Shown here one piece after another: positions 25,577 to 34,317 of a stretch of 64,000 nucleotides of DNA. Origin of the DNA: Allopusillimonas ginsengisoli (GTDB lineage: Bacteria > Pseudomonadota > Gammaproteobacteria > Burkholderiales > Burkholderiaceae_B); contig NZ_SDQE01000016.1 of assembly GCF_004153455.1 (NCBI RefSeq), forward strand, positions 1 through 64,000, given 5' to 3'. The notes below the pieces were generated by a model, which was given only the letters and a program-made list of their open reading frames with translations, was not told where the DNA came from and made no database searches. Numbering within the stretch: the stretch's first letter is position 1; the number at the start of each line of letters is the position of its first letter. The position numbers and the translations under genes are program-made.

Positions 25577-26170
25577 TCATTTATCAGACGTGGACGTAGG
25601 CTTATGAAACGCTGGCCAATGCATCCTGACCAGCTCACGCGAAGCACCATAAGCGTAACAGCTGTCTATTTTCGTGGGTTTTCCGCTCGCGTCCACGGCG
25701 CTGACCTGGCTCGTCTGCAGCGAGTAGAGCGTCTGATAGGCGGCGCTCGCCAACGGAATCATCAGCTCTTTCAGATGCGTACACGTTTCGCCAGAAGGCA
25801 GACGTTTACGCAGCTCACTGTTCCAGCCAGGACCTATTCGTAATCCCACCAATGCTTGCAGGATGTCCCCGCCACCCGCGCATTCCCGATAGGGATATGC
25901 GTGAATAGCGGTGCCAATCTTGCGAATCACCAAGTCTTTGTCGAGCACTACCCTCAACCCATGGTCGTGGATGAACTCGCCGGCAGGCACCGTGCGCATC
26001 CCGCTGGGCGGTGCGAAGTCATGCGTCTTGCGATCGATAAGTTGTGCTTCAATCTCCAGCATGCCGTCGCTACGTCGAAATCCATGCAGATCGATACGCC
26101 GCCAGTGCAGTTCCTCACGCGTGACGTCGCTGTCGTTCGCCACATCGTCTGCCGTCTTGTCATCACTCAT
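25577..26170 (-). CDS. DUF2889 family protein
   Basis: 197 residues from the ATG at 26170 (AGGGG 5 bases upstream). It fits the DUF2889 pattern: LHWRRIDLHGFRRSDGMLEIEAQLIDRK early, FIHDHGLRVVLDKDLVIRKI in the middle, and GPGWNSELRKRLPSGETCTHLKELM with the conserved Cys-Thr-His near residue 138. No biochemical role is known to me for this family; it recurs beside acyl-CoA and CoA-transferase genes. It starts 24 bases after the Bug stop and precedes the MmgE/PrpD gene in one operon. Confidence 0.75.
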   Translation of the reverse strand: MSDDKTADDVANDSDVTREELHWRRIDLHGFRRSDGMLEIEAQLIDRKTHDFAPPSGMRTVPAGEFIHDHGLRVVLDKDLVIRKIGTAIHAYPYRECAGGGDILQALVGLRIGPGWNSELRKRLPSGETCTHLKELMIPLASAAYQTLYSLQTSQVSAVDASGKPTKIDSCYAYGASRELVRMHWPAFHKPTSTSDK

Positions 26171-26194
26171 CCGGTACCCCTGCGCAAACATCCC

Positions 26195-27157
26195 TCAAGC
26201 CTTGGTAAGCTCGACCAGGCGACGCCATTTCTCAGATTCTTCTCGGGCGGTGGATTCTACCTGGCCCGCAGGCTGATAATCCCGCTCCAGAAACTGAGCG
26301 GCACAGAATGCCGCGAACTCTGGCGTAGCGGTGATCACGCTAAACGCTGCCGAGAGCTTGTTTATAACCGCATCCGGCGTATCCTGGGGCGCCATTACCC
26401 AGATAGGCGAAGCGAGATCGTAACCCTGAATCCCTGCTGCTTCATTAATCGTCGGCACATCGGGGAGATGCGCCGAGCGTTTTCCCGCCGTGACGGCCAA
26501 CAAACGAAGATCACCACTTCTTACCAAGGGCAAAGCAGCTTGCCCTGAGAAAGCAACCTGCACCTGACCATTGACAGTGTCCACCAGAGCCTGTGAACCA
26601 TTCCGGTAAGGCGCATGAGTCATTTCGATGCCGGCCATGGATGCAAGCAAAGCGCCGCTCATGTGTGAAGGCGTGCCCTGCCCCGCGGAACCATAATTAA
26701 TGGAGCCGGGCGCCCGTTTGGATGCCGTGATTACATCGGCTACCGTTTTGAGGGGTGAACTTTTACCCGTGACCATGAACAAAGTAGTGCTCGCCAGCCG
26801 CGACACGGGTTTGAAGTCTGCCACTGCATCGTAAGAAGTTTGCGTCAGCCAAGGGGTAGTGTAATGAGTGGAGAATGTAATCAGGAGCGTATAGCCATCC
26901 GGCGCAGCGCTCGCCACATGCGCAGTGCCAATACTCCCCCCGGCCCCCGGCTTGTTCTCCACGACGACGGCAACTCCCCACGCTGCATTCAGCGCCGCCG
27001 CAACCTGTCGCGCCATCACATCGGTACCAGACCCCGCAGCAACTGGCGTAACGAATCTGACCGGATGATCTGGGTAACGACCTTGAGCAAGTGCCACTTT
27101 CGCTGTCAACATTGCCCCAATAGGCAGGTGGATCAGAAATGAGCGACGAGAGACCAT
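26195..27157 (-). CDS. Bug-type TTT substrate-binding protein
   Basis: 320 residues from the ATG at 27157 (CGGAG upstream); the frame is open 27 codons further but without a start signal. N-terminus MVSRRSFLIHLPIGAMLT resembles a Tat signal. Bug blocks: PVRFVTPVAAGSGTDVMARQ, VVVENKPGAGGSIGTAHV, APYRNGSQALVDTVNGQ, LLAVTAGKRSAHLPDVPT. It is followed by the DUF2889 gene and preceded by another Bug gene, so two different receptors are expressed in tandem from the same promoter. Confidence 0.93.
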   Translation of the reverse strand: MVSRRSFLIHLPIGAMLTAKVALAQGRYPDHPVRFVTPVAAGSGTDVMARQVAAALNAAWGVAVVVENKPGAGGSIGTAHVASAAPDGYTLLITFSTHYTTPWLTQTSYDAVADFKPVSRLASTTLFMVTGKSSPLKTVADVITASKRAPGSINYGSAGQGTPSHMSGALLASMAGIEMTHAPYRNGSQALVDTVNGQVQVAFSGQAALPLVRSGDLRLLAVTAGKRSAHLPDVPTINEAAGIQGYDLASPIWVMAPQDTPDAVINKLSAAFSVITATPEFAAFCAAQFLERDYQPAGQVESTAREESEKWRRLVELTKA

Positions 27158-27268
27158 GTTTGACTCCGAGGATTGGCTATGGTTACCCACAAGCAGAGAG
27201 ATTGTTGACGCGAAATCTGTCGTGATCCGGGAAAACAATCAACGCGCGGGCTTCACGAGAACGAGACC

Positions 27269-28231
27269 TCAAGGCTTGCCGTTGATGGCTTGTTTCCAGA
27301 AATGGTTGGCATCCACCACTTCATCTCGGGCTTCGTCCAGCGTCGTGGAAGCCGGCTGAAGCGACATTTGCTGAAGCTTGTCCAGCACAACTGGATTCGC
27401 CAGCACCTTGCGCAAGGCTACGTTGAATTCTTGCGCCATCTCCTGGGGAAAATCTTTAGGTGCAAAGAAACCCATAAAAGTGTAGAACTCGAGCCCATCA
27501 ACACCCAATTCCCTGAAAGTCGGCACGTCTGGCAGCAGTGGCGTACGCTCGGCGCCTGAAACCGCAATCACCCTAGCCTTGCCTGACCTGTACACCGCCA
27601 TGGCTTCCGGCATGCCTGTAATGCCTGCCGGCACCTGGCCAGCCATCACACTCTGAATTACCGGTGCTGACCCACTGTAAGGCACGGGCTCCATCGGTAG
27701 CCCCCATTCGTGGGCCATCGCGTCGCCAACCACCTTTGGTGCGCCGCCCACAAATGGCACACCGTAAAAGCGTAACGCCGCGTCCTTTTTCACCGCTTCC
27801 GCGTATCCCACAAAATCGCTATAACTGCGGTCGACGGGAATGCTCAATGTCCAGGAAGTACGCGTCGCCTGCCCTAACGCCGTAAAGTCCTTCTCCGCAT
27901 CGTATTGGGCGCCGGGGGTTGTCAACGGCACAATAATCAGCGAGTGATCAACCGTGAACAGCAATGTCGTCCCGTTCGGCGCGGCATCGCGCACAAACTG
28001 TGTGCCAATTTGCCCGCTCGCACCGGCTTTGTTCTCGATAACCACGACCTGGCCCAGTTCCTTTGCCAAGTCTTGCCCGAGGATACGGGCCACCACATCC
28101 GTACCGCCACCGGCCGCGTAGGGTACAACGATTCTAATGGGTGCCTGGAAGGATTGGGCTGCGCCTGCCGGTGAAATCGCGAAGCAAGCTATTGCGCAGA
28201 GAACGCCAAGGACTCTGGATCGTGTCCGCAT
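27269..28231 (-). CDS. Bug-type TTT substrate-binding protein
   Basis: 320 residues; AGGAGACATCATT precedes the ATG at 28231. Signal peptide MRTRSRVLGVLCAIACFAI...GAA. Bug blocks: PIRIVVPYAAGGGTDVVARI, VVIENKAGASGQIGTQFV, VIAVSGAERTPLLPDVPT. The middle block reads PVPYSGSAPVIQSVMAGQV, closer to Bug proteins of the TctC main branch than the 19390 copy. First gene of its operon, directly downstream of the LysR gene in the same direction, with the shared bipartite element in between. Confidence 0.93.
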   Translation of the reverse strand: MRTRSRVLGVLCAIACFAISPAGAAQSFQAPIRIVVPYAAGGGTDVVARILGQDLAKELGQVVVIENKAGASGQIGTQFVRDAAPNGTTLLFTVDHSLIIVPLTTPGAQYDAEKDFTALGQATRTSWTLSIPVDRSYSDFVGYAEAVKKDAALRFYGVPFVGGAPKVVGDAMAHEWGLPMEPVPYSGSAPVIQSVMAGQVPAGITGMPEAMAVYRSGKARVIAVSGAERTPLLPDVPTFRELGVDGLEFYTFMGFFAPKDFPQEMAQEFNVALRKVLANPVVLDKLQQMSLQPASTTLDEARDEVVDANHFWKQAINGKP

Positions 28232-28303
28232 AATGATGTCTCCTGCCTTATAAAAGGATTCAAGAATGGTTTTATAAGTACATCTTGAAGCGAGCGCGAC
28301 ACA

Positions 28304-28332
28304 AATCCAATTGGAGAATTTCGAAATGACAG
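28304..28332 (-). promoter_or_regulatory. Bipartite element shared with 23908-23935, copy 2
   Basis: AATCCAA, 6 bases, AATTTCGAAAT, one base, ACAG, 73-101 bases upstream of the Bug start at 28231 and within 130 bases of the LysR stop codon. Matching bases against copy 1: 22 in the three conserved blocks. It contains the palindromic core ATTTCGAAAT. Likely target of the adjacent LysR, by position. Confidence 0.62.
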
Positions 28333-28431
28333 TTCGCTATTGCCGAATTACGAAGGTATTGCTGCATCCATCGCCATCCAGCCGAACCCGATTGGGAGAA
28401 CACACCCTTCATGCAAGACTTGGGCGGGCCG

Positions 28432-29379
28432 TCAAGGTTCTAGTTTATGGTCTTCTTCCTGGCCCACCGGCTGGCTTGTCAATTGCTTCATTAGCGCGGA
28501 AGCGGCGGGCCCCAGATTTCGCTCGCGCGATGTTGCTATCTGCAAAATGCGCTGCGCCCAGGAGTCGGTAATGGGCACGGCGATTACCCCGTCAAGCGCT
28601 GCGAGGCTAACTTCGCACTCCGGTTGAACAGTAACTCCCAGGCCGGCCTGAGACAAACTGATGGCTGCGCCTGTGCTGCGCACCGTGTACTTGGGTTTGT
28701 ATTCTCGTTGCAACCGGCGCGCAGCGTTTGAAAATGCCGCGTGCATGGCCGTAACCACGATTAGATCCTCAGAGATCAGATCCAGAAACGAGATGCTGGA
28801 GCGCGCCGCCAGTTTATTTTTTTCCGGCACCACCGCAACCAGTCGGTCTGTACGATAGGGCGAAGTATGAACGCCGCTGAGATCCAGGCCTGGCGCCACC
28901 GCAAACACCCCGATGTCGGCGTCGCCATTCGCAACCGTCTGCACGATACTGGTATTTTCCAGTTCGCGTATCACCAGATCCACCTGGGGAAAATCCTGAA
29001 TAAAAGCGCCCAGCTCACGTGAAAGAAATGGCACGAAAATAGATCTCGCAGATGCAACAAACACTTCGCCACGCAACCCTTCGCTAAACGCGGCGATCTC
29101 TCCCCGCATGTCGTCTAGATCCGCAAAAAGCTTGCGTATATACCGAAGCACCACCTCGCCGGCCGCGGTGGCAACCACGCCTTTTGGCGTGCGCTCCAGC
29201 AATTGAATGCCAGCGATCTCCTCAAAATCCTGGATACGCTTGGTCGCAGTGGATGCAGCAATGTTTTCCCGAATCGCAGCGCGCCCGATTTGCTGCTCCT
29301 CTGCGGCAGACAGAAACAGTTTGAGCGTGAACAAGTCCACTTGACGAATGAGGTGAGAACGGTTGAATGTCATGACCAT
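28432..29379 (-). CDS. LysR-family transcriptional regulator
   Basis: About 315 residues if started at the ATG 29379; the frame extends to 29430 and no start has a clear ribosome site, so the start is uncertain. The N-terminal winged helix is seen in QVDLFTLKLFLSAAEEQQIGRAA and STATKRIQDFEEIAGIQLLERTPKGV, the effector domain in GEVFVASARSIFVPFLSREL and GDADIGVFAV. It lies next to the two catabolic operons that share the bipartite element and is the obvious candidate to activate both in response to a pathway metabolite. Confidence 0.9.
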   Translation of the reverse strand: MVMTFNRSHLIRQVDLFTLKLFLSAAEEQQIGRAAIRENIAASTATKRIQDFEEIAGIQLLERTPKGVVATAAGEVVLRYIRKLFADLDDMRGEIAAFSEGLRGEVFVASARSIFVPFLSRELGAFIQDFPQVDLVIRELENTSIVQTVANGDADIGVFAVAPGLDLSGVHTSPYRTDRLVAVVPEKNKLAARSSISFLDLISEDLIVVTAMHAAFSNAARRLQREYKPKYTVRSTGAAISLSQAGLGVTVQPECEVSLAALDGVIAVPITDSWAQRILQIATSRERNLGPAASALMKQLTSQPVGQEEDHKLEP

Positions 29380-29430
29380 GGAGAGAGAGTTCGTACACAT
29401 TGAGCATCGCAAGTGCTTTTGATCAATCAA

Positions 29431-29689
29431 TGCCGAATACCGCGCTACCCAAGTAGCTTGCCTTATTGAGCCTAAACCAACAATTCCAGCCCGATTAAAA
29501 GCCGCACAACCAGCTCAATTCTACTGCAACGGATTGCTGGATCCATTGTGTGCCTGAAACTCGCGGATCCATTTCATGGAGGCATTAGAGATAAAAAAAG
29601 CTTAACCGATTTAGATGACTCATGTTGACTGGATAGCCAACAAAGCCCTGCTGTCTCGTTATCCAAATAACCCGCCCCTGCATGGGTAG
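29431..29689. other. Intergenic region upstream of the LysR gene
   Basis: Between the LysR start and the Bug remnant I see no credible reading frame and no strong palindrome. The composition is more AT-rich than the flanks, which fits the LysR promoter plus decayed sequence. Confidence 0.5.
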
Positions 29690-29805
29690 ACTTTCGACAA
29701 TCACAGTTTGCGACCATTGTTTGGACAGCTGATCGGCTACAGTACGCGCCAATAAATCCGCCACGCCTCCAGCAGAAAATGGGACAACTATCCTGACTGT
29801 GTCTG
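29690..29805 (-). pseudogene. Bug-type receptor, N-terminal remnant
   Basis: On the minus strand the translation reads TVRIVVPFSAGGVADLLA, then RTVADQLSKQWSQTVIVES, the first conserved block of Bug receptors up to the point where PGAGG should follow. There is no signal peptide upstream and the frame loses homology after about 38 residues. It lies 310 bases from the LysR gene and was too short to be listed as a long frame. This is debris of an eighth receptor. Confidence 0.72.
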
Positions 29806-29809
29806 TCCG

Positions 29810-30010
29810 CTACCGTCTCGATCGCCCAGTTGGACCAGTGGCTCGGTGTTGCCCGGCGCAGGTGTACTCCAAGCCGCTCAAGGCCGTGCCCAAGATGGCT
29901 ACTAAGCCGACCAAGGCCATGATTAAGGAGTCTCCTTCGCTTAGGCCCGTTGTGAGCCCATCTTCACGAGTTCCCCCGAGTAATTCGGCGCCATATTCAT
30001 GTCTAATCAT
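29810..30010 (-). CDS. Small hypothetical protein with one membrane segment
   Basis: 66 residues, not recognised. The ATG at 30010 has GGAG 8 bases upstream. Residues 29-46 (SLIMALVGLVAILGTALSG) could span the membrane; the C-terminus is Arg-rich. It lies 52 bases downstream of the RES toxin gene on the same strand and runs into the Bug remnant region. It could be a real small gene or a decayed frame; the good ribosome site is the main support. Confidence 0.3.
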   Translation of the reverse strand: MIRHEYGAELLGGTREDGLTTGLSEGDSLIMALVGLVAILGTALSGLEYTCAGQHRATGPTGRSRR

Positions 30011-30062
30011 TCACTCAACTCCAGCGCCGCGTACATACCTCGCCCTGGCGCCTTGAGTGTAT

Positions 30063-30557
30063 TTACGACCAGCTTCTCCCATGCAGCCTGGGGCCGTAGT
30101 TCCAGCGCCGCACCTTTTCATAGGCAATCTGGGCAGAGTCCTTATGCAAAGGATTGATGAGCACGCAATCTTCTTCGGGAACGATGATGGACGGCACTCG
30201 GGCCAGTACACTCTTGCCACTATCGAGCCAATTCGAGCCCCAGTCCATTGACACTTTTCCCCGCGGCAGTGCATCCCATCCCACTAGGCGCTGATAGTCC
30301 AACACCGTGGCTTTTTTCCAGAGGCTCTCTGGCACCGTCACTTTGACCAGGTAGCGGTTAAAGGGCAGCGTATGGCCGCTTAAGTGAACCAGCGTTTCAA
30401 GGCAGGCCAGCGCCCGGGTGGCAGCCACATACACTACGGGCTTGCCGGGATAATTCCACCGCCCACCACTTAATTTGGACCCAACCCCTTTGGGATCTTC
30501 TGCAACATAGCTTTCCGTGTCCGTCCCGATCTTCCACAGAACGACTGCATGGCTCAT
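30063..30557 (-). CDS. RES-domain toxin (type II toxin-antitoxin)
   Basis: 164 residues. The three residues that name the family are placed as expected: R33 in LSGGRWNYPG, E54 in ALACLETLVHL, S123 in ARVPSIIVPEE. VYVAATRALACLETLVH is the signature core. RES toxins act on NAD+ (degradation or transfer of its ADP-ribose). The start overlaps the antitoxin stop by four bases (ATGA), the usual coupling of the two. Confidence 0.9.
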   Translation of the reverse strand: MSHAVVLWKIGTDTESYVAEDPKGVGSKLSGGRWNYPGKPVVYVAATRALACLETLVHLSGHTLPFNRYLVKVTVPESLWKKATVLDYQRLVGWDALPRGKVSMDWGSNWLDSGKSVLARVPSIIVPEEDCVLINPLHKDSAQIAYEKVRRWNYGPRLHGRSWS

Positions 30558-31105
30558 GCGTAGGCCCCGCTTTGCATCTGGAGCAGCATTTGCGAGACCA
30601 GGTTGCTACCCTTTTCGGTATCCATGTATGTACCAGGAGGAACGCCCCCAAAGGCGGGGTTGGGCTCTGAGAGCCATTGGCCAACCCAATTGGGTGCATC
30701 AAAGCCGTTCGGGTCGCCCGATTCTTCTACCATGTGCTGCACCTGGCCGATGAGCGATGCCAGCGCCAGCACGCGCTCGCTCCACGATGTATCGAGCAGC
30801 TCATCGTTCTTGATCTTACGCTTGGCCGTCGCTTCGGGCATCTTGATCCAGTCAAGCAGGCGTGACCTGGACACCCACATGTCGCCCGCCAACGCATCGA
30901 TCATCCGGGCCGGCACGCCAAAGCGAACCATACGGATTTCATCGGCTGGGTCCAGGCTCGAGATATTCAGGTAGGAGGCTGTCCGAGCGGCGTCATCATC
31001 GCCCTCAAGGAGCAACAAAGCAGCATTTTCACCCAACGCCGCTGCCTTTGAGCGCGGGCTCGATGAAGTCGTTTTTGCGCTAGAGGAAGTCAAGGCGTAC
31101 CCCAC
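30554..31105 (-). CDS. Xre/MbcA/ParS-type antitoxin (DUF2384)
   Basis: 183 residues if started at the GTG 31105, without a clear ribosome site; the true start could be further in. The C-terminal toxin-binding domain is visible: LDTSWSERVLALASLIGQVQHMVEE, then NPAFGGVPPGTYMDTEKGSNLVSQMLLQM. The central part ADEIRMVRFGVPARMIDALAGDMWVSRSRLLDWI is the helical DNA-binding/dimer region. It neutralises the RES toxin encoded directly downstream and probably represses the pair. Confidence 0.85.
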   Translation of the reverse strand: MGYALTSSSAKTTSSSPRSKAAALGENAALLLLEGDDDAARTASYLNISSLDPADEIRMVRFGVPARMIDALAGDMWVSRSRLLDWIKMPEATAKRKIKNDELLDTSWSERVLALASLIGQVQHMVEESGDPNGFDAPNWVGQWLSEPNPAFGGVPPGTYMDTEKGSNLVSQMLLQMQSGAYA

Positions 31106-31126
31106 ACGTGTAGTCCAAATGAGCTA

Positions 31127-31693
31127 TTAGTATAGATCAATTGGCCCAAATATACAGCATGACCTAGAATTATCAATGAGTACCCTGGCCATGGGCATAT
31201 TCGTCTGGTCCGCTTGCCAAACATTGTGATTCTTCAACTTGAAACCGGTGGCTAGCCCAATCACGTGCAATATCAAAGTCGTGAGCATAAAGCCACCGAA
31301 AAACGCCGCTGCGCTGCCATCGACAGGCAGCTCCGAGCCATGAGCAATCCCGTGAAACACTGCAAAGAACCCCACCAGCACCACGCTCGCCCATCTCGGC
31401 AAGGAAATACGGCTTATTACAAGAAGGCCAAGAACAAACAGGGATGCCAGGATCATTGGTTCAATCGCCGGAAGGCTGACCCCCATGACACCCAACAAGG
31501 CGCCTATCAGCAGCCAGCAAAGAAAGCTCAATGGCGTCCATATCGCTTCTCGAACACTTCTGTGAGTGAGGGCAGCCCACAGCCCGACGGCAAACATTGC
31601 AAAAAGATGGTCAAGACCTGTCAACGGATGTATGACACCCATGCTGAACATGTCGTTGGATAAGTGTTCATGCCCAGGATGCGCCAGGCGCAC
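31127..31693 (-). CDS. HupE/UreJ-family membrane protein, both ends abnormal
   Basis: 188 residues. The family core is clear: the metal-site motif HPLTGLDHLFAMFAVG, then several membrane helices (SFLCWLLIGALLGVMGVSL, VVLVGFFAVFHGIAHGSE with a second His-rich motif). These are nickel/cobalt permeases or metal accessory proteins. The start is a GTG immediately after an in-frame TGA and there is no signal peptide, although normal members begin with one before LAHPGHEH. After FMLTTLILHVIGLATGF the C-terminus (KLKNHNVWQADQTNMPMA onward) no longer looks like a membrane helix. Probably a decaying gene. Confidence 0.65.
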   Translation of the reverse strand: MRLAHPGHEHLSNDMFSMGVIHPLTGLDHLFAMFAVGLWAALTHRSVREAIWTPLSFLCWLLIGALLGVMGVSLPAIEPMILASLFVLGLLVISRISLPRWASVVLVGFFAVFHGIAHGSELPVDGSAAAFFGGFMLTTLILHVIGLATGFKLKNHNVWQADQTNMPMARVLIDNSRSCCIFGPIDLY

Positions 31694-31781
31694 CGCGCAT
31701 GATCATGCTAGGACTCAGCCTCGCTCTGTAAAGCGGATATGCAAGCGTCGGCCCGACCTTGAATGCCCAGAAATCTCAATT

Positions 31782-32333
31782 TCACTCAGCGGTTATCAGC
31801 AACATTTCAGCGGGCTGTTTACCTAGTGAGCGGGTTTTGTGTGGCAAGCTGGCATCGAAGTAAAGGCTATCCCCGGCTGACAGAATGATTGTACGGTCCT
31901 GCATTTTGACTTCCACTTTTCCGCGGATCACATGCAGAAACTCATCACCGGTGTGTTGAGACATATTGATGGGAACTGAAAACTCCATCTGGGGACGCAC
32001 GATGAATGGTTCCATGCGCTTGACGGTTCTGTTCGCCGCCAACGCTTCGAATGCATGTGCGCCGTCCTGCCCAAGCTGAGATGACATGTAATGTCGCTCA
32101 TTCTTGCGGACCAGGCATACCCGTTCGTCTTCGCCTTCCTCTCCGAGCAGTTTGCCTACGGTCAGATCCAGTGCTTTTGCAAGTTTAAGAACAGTGGAAA
32201 TCGTAGGGCTTGAGACGCCGCGCTCAAGTTTCGAGATGTAGCCCTTGCTGAGTTCGGATTTCTGCGCCAACTGATCGATTGTTAGATTTTTTGAGCGGCG
32301 CAGGTATTTCAATCGTAATTGAATTGAGTCCAT
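31782..32333 (-). CDS. XRE-family regulator with C-terminal cupin domain
   Basis: 183 residues. N-terminal helix-turn-helix: LKYLRRSKNLTIDQLAQKSELSKGYISKLERGVSSPTIST (about 8-47). C-terminal cupin: EFSVPINMSQHTGDEFLHVIRGKVEV and DSLYFDASLPHKTRSLG (about 117-170). AGGA precedes the ATG. This architecture is typical of local repressors responding to a small metabolite. It is divergent from the ABC transporter/M20 operon and probably controls it via the palindrome at 32515-32537. Confidence 0.92.
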   Translation of the reverse strand: MDSIQLRLKYLRRSKNLTIDQLAQKSELSKGYISKLERGVSSPTISTVLKLAKALDLTVGKLLGEEGEDERVCLVRKNERHYMSSQLGQDGAHAFEALAANRTVKRMEPFIVRPQMEFSVPINMSQHTGDEFLHVIRGKVEVKMQDRTIILSAGDSLYFDASLPHKTRSLGKQPAEMLLITAE

Positions 32334-32711
32334 GTTTCCTAGATATCCTCGGTCAGTAGTACCCCTACCCGTTCTTTAACTTGGCGCTGCTGCTATGGAG
32401 ACTGTGTGAATCTGTTACTCCCCTTCGTCCCGGCTAATCATAGCAAATCTATGATTCCCGCCCCGTTCAGGCTGTTCGAGATGAATTTATGTTGACACTC
32501 AATGTTCTTATAGGATACCTTGTTTCCCATAAGGTATAAAAATTGTCGATGATTCCTAATCCGCGTGGCTTCGCGCTGCGCCAGATGTGAGTTGCAGGAG
32601 GGACAGACAAAGGCGGCGCAGACTGCCTGATCTGATCAGCAGCCGCCATCCACGTCAGCAAGATCTTGAGCAGGCGTGATCGGCGGCATATTCAACGCAA
32701 GGAGATTTAGC
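32334..32711. promoter_or_regulatory. Divergent control region between the XRE-cupin and ABC transporter genes
   Basis: 378 bases without a gene. It contains the palindrome at 32515-32537, a TTGACA at 32492 reading toward the transporter and a TATAAA at 32535-32540. No other reading frame looks coding. Confidence 0.5.
32515..32537. promoter_or_regulatory. Palindromic operator candidate ATACCTT-N9-AAGGTAT
   Basis: Perfect 7-base arms, 9-base spacer, between the divergent XRE-cupin gene (starts 32333) and the transporter (starts 32712). A TTGACA at 32492-32497 ends 17 bases before it, so the palindrome covers the -10 position of that promoter. Likely the site of the XRE-cupin repressor. Confidence 0.6.
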
Positions 32712-34310
32712 ATGGCCTGTACTTTTACTTTACGGCACGCGAGACGGATGCTGGTCTTGGCGATCGCCTTCTGCATGCTGTCTATGACGTTCACCAGCAT
32801 GTCAAAGGCGCAAACCATTACCGCAGTCATGCAAACAGGGTTGCGCATTCTCGATCCGGTCCTCACGACAAACTACACGACGCGCAACTATGGCTACATG
32901 GTGTACGACACTCTGCTGAGCGTCGATGCAGACTACAAAATCCAGCCGCAGATGGTGGAGAAATGGACGGAGTCCGCGGACAAGAAAACCTACACTTTCA
33001 CCTTGCGGGGAGGCCTGAAATGGAGCGATGGAACCTCGGTTACAGCGGAAGACTGTGTGGCATCCATCAAACGATGGGCGCAACTGGACACGACGGGGCA
33101 AGTTCTGATGACTATGCTCGAGGAGATTCGGATACTGGACGACAAAACCTTTGAGGTCATACTCAAAGAACCAACCGGACTGCTGCTCGAAGGGCTATCG
33201 AAACTCAGCTCTCGCCCTTGCTTCATGATGCCCAAACATATTGCTGAAACCCCAGCATCGGAACCCATTTCGGCGTCCATCGGTTCGGGCCCCTTCAAGT
33301 TTGTGGCGTCGGAGTTCAAGCCAGGCCTGAAAGTGGTCTTTGAACGAAACGAACATTATGTTCCGCGCAGTGAGCCGCCAAGCTGGACAGCCGGCGGAAA
33401 AGTGGTCAACGTTGACCGCGTTGTATGGGTTTCCATGCCCGACCAGATGACTGCCGTGAACGCTTTACTCAGTGGCGAAATAGACTACATGGAGTTGGTG
33501 CCCTATGACTTGCTTCCCATGCTCGAGAGCAATGAGGACATCAAGGTAGAAGTATTGGATGAGCTGGGGCAGTGGGCGCAATATCGGTTCAACTTCCTGT
33601 ACCCCCCATTCAACAACAAGCAAATTCGTCAAGCTGCAATGTATGCGGTAGGACAGGAAAGCGCCATGAAGGCCGCTGTGGGCAATTCCAAATACTATGA
33701 AACCTGCGCAGCAGTATTTGGGTGCGGAACGCGTTACGCGAGTAGCTACGGAAGCGATATCGTTGTGTCGCCAGATGTGGAAAAGGCCAAGAAACTGCTT
33801 GCGCAGGCCGGCTACGATGGCACGCCCGTCGTTATCCTGAACCCGACGGATAACGCCGTGCTTTCGGCACTGCCCGTCGTTGTAGCCGCCGGGCTGCGCA
33901 AGGCTGGATTCAACGTAAAGCTAAAGCCCATGGACTGGCAAACTTTTGCTGTAGCACGCAATAGCAAGAAGCCTGTGGAAGACGGCGGGTGGAATGTGAT
34001 TCCCGGCGCCAGCAGCTTGGTCGCAAGCAGCGACCCATTCAGCGCCACTGTGGCTGGGAGCGGAGCGAAGGCTTGGGCCGGCTGGCCTGATGTGCCTGAA
34101 ATTGAAGCTTTGAAGCTCGAATTTGCCAGAGCCATCGATCCGGAAGAGCGCAAGCGAATTGCGGAAGAGGTTCAAAAACTGGTCATCGACAATGGGGTGA
34201 TTATCCCCTTGGGGCAATACGTAGCTGCTGCGGCGTATAGCAAGACGCTGACCGGACTGCTGCACTCTCCCATTACAACATTCTGGAACGTCCAGAAGCC
34301 TGTCAAGTGA
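32712..34310 (+). CDS. ABC transporter, family 5 peptide/substrate-binding protein
   Basis: 532 residues from the ATG at 32712 (AAGGAGA upstream); an earlier in-frame ATG at 32676 lacks a ribosome site. Signal peptide RRMLVLAIAFCMLSMTFTSMSKA. SBP_bac_5 features: GYMVYDTLLSVDADYKIQPQMVEKW, YTFTLRGGLKWSDGTSVTAEDCVASI and YYETCAAVFGCGTRYAS. Members bind oligopeptides, nickel, glutathione or acylated amino acids. Downstream hydrolase (M20) suggests a peptide or N-acyl amino acid. Confidence 0.92.
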   Translation: MACTFTLRHARRMLVLAIAFCMLSMTFTSMSKAQTITAVMQTGLRILDPVLTTNYTTRNYGYMVYDTLLSVDADYKIQPQMVEKWTESADKKTYTFTLRGGLKWSDGTSVTAEDCVASIKRWAQLDTTGQVLMTMLEEIRILDDKTFEVILKEPTGLLLEGLSKLSSRPCFMMPKHIAETPASEPISASIGSGPFKFVASEFKPGLKVVFERNEHYVPRSEPPSWTAGGKVVNVDRVVWVSMPDQMTAVNALLSGEIDYMELVPYDLLPMLESNEDIKVEVLDELGQWAQYRFNFLYPPFNNKQIRQAAMYAVGQESAMKAAVGNSKYYETCAAVFGCGTRYASSYGSDIVVSPDVEKAKKLLAQAGYDGTPVVILNPTDNAVLSALPVVVAAGLRKAGFNVKLKPMDWQTFAVARNSKKPVEDGGWNVIPGASSLVASSDPFSATVAGSGAKAWAGWPDVPEIEALKLEFARAIDPEERKRIAEEVQKLVIDNGVIIPLGQYVAAAAYSKTLTGLLHSPITTFWNVQKPVK

Positions 34311-34317
34311 GTGGGAA

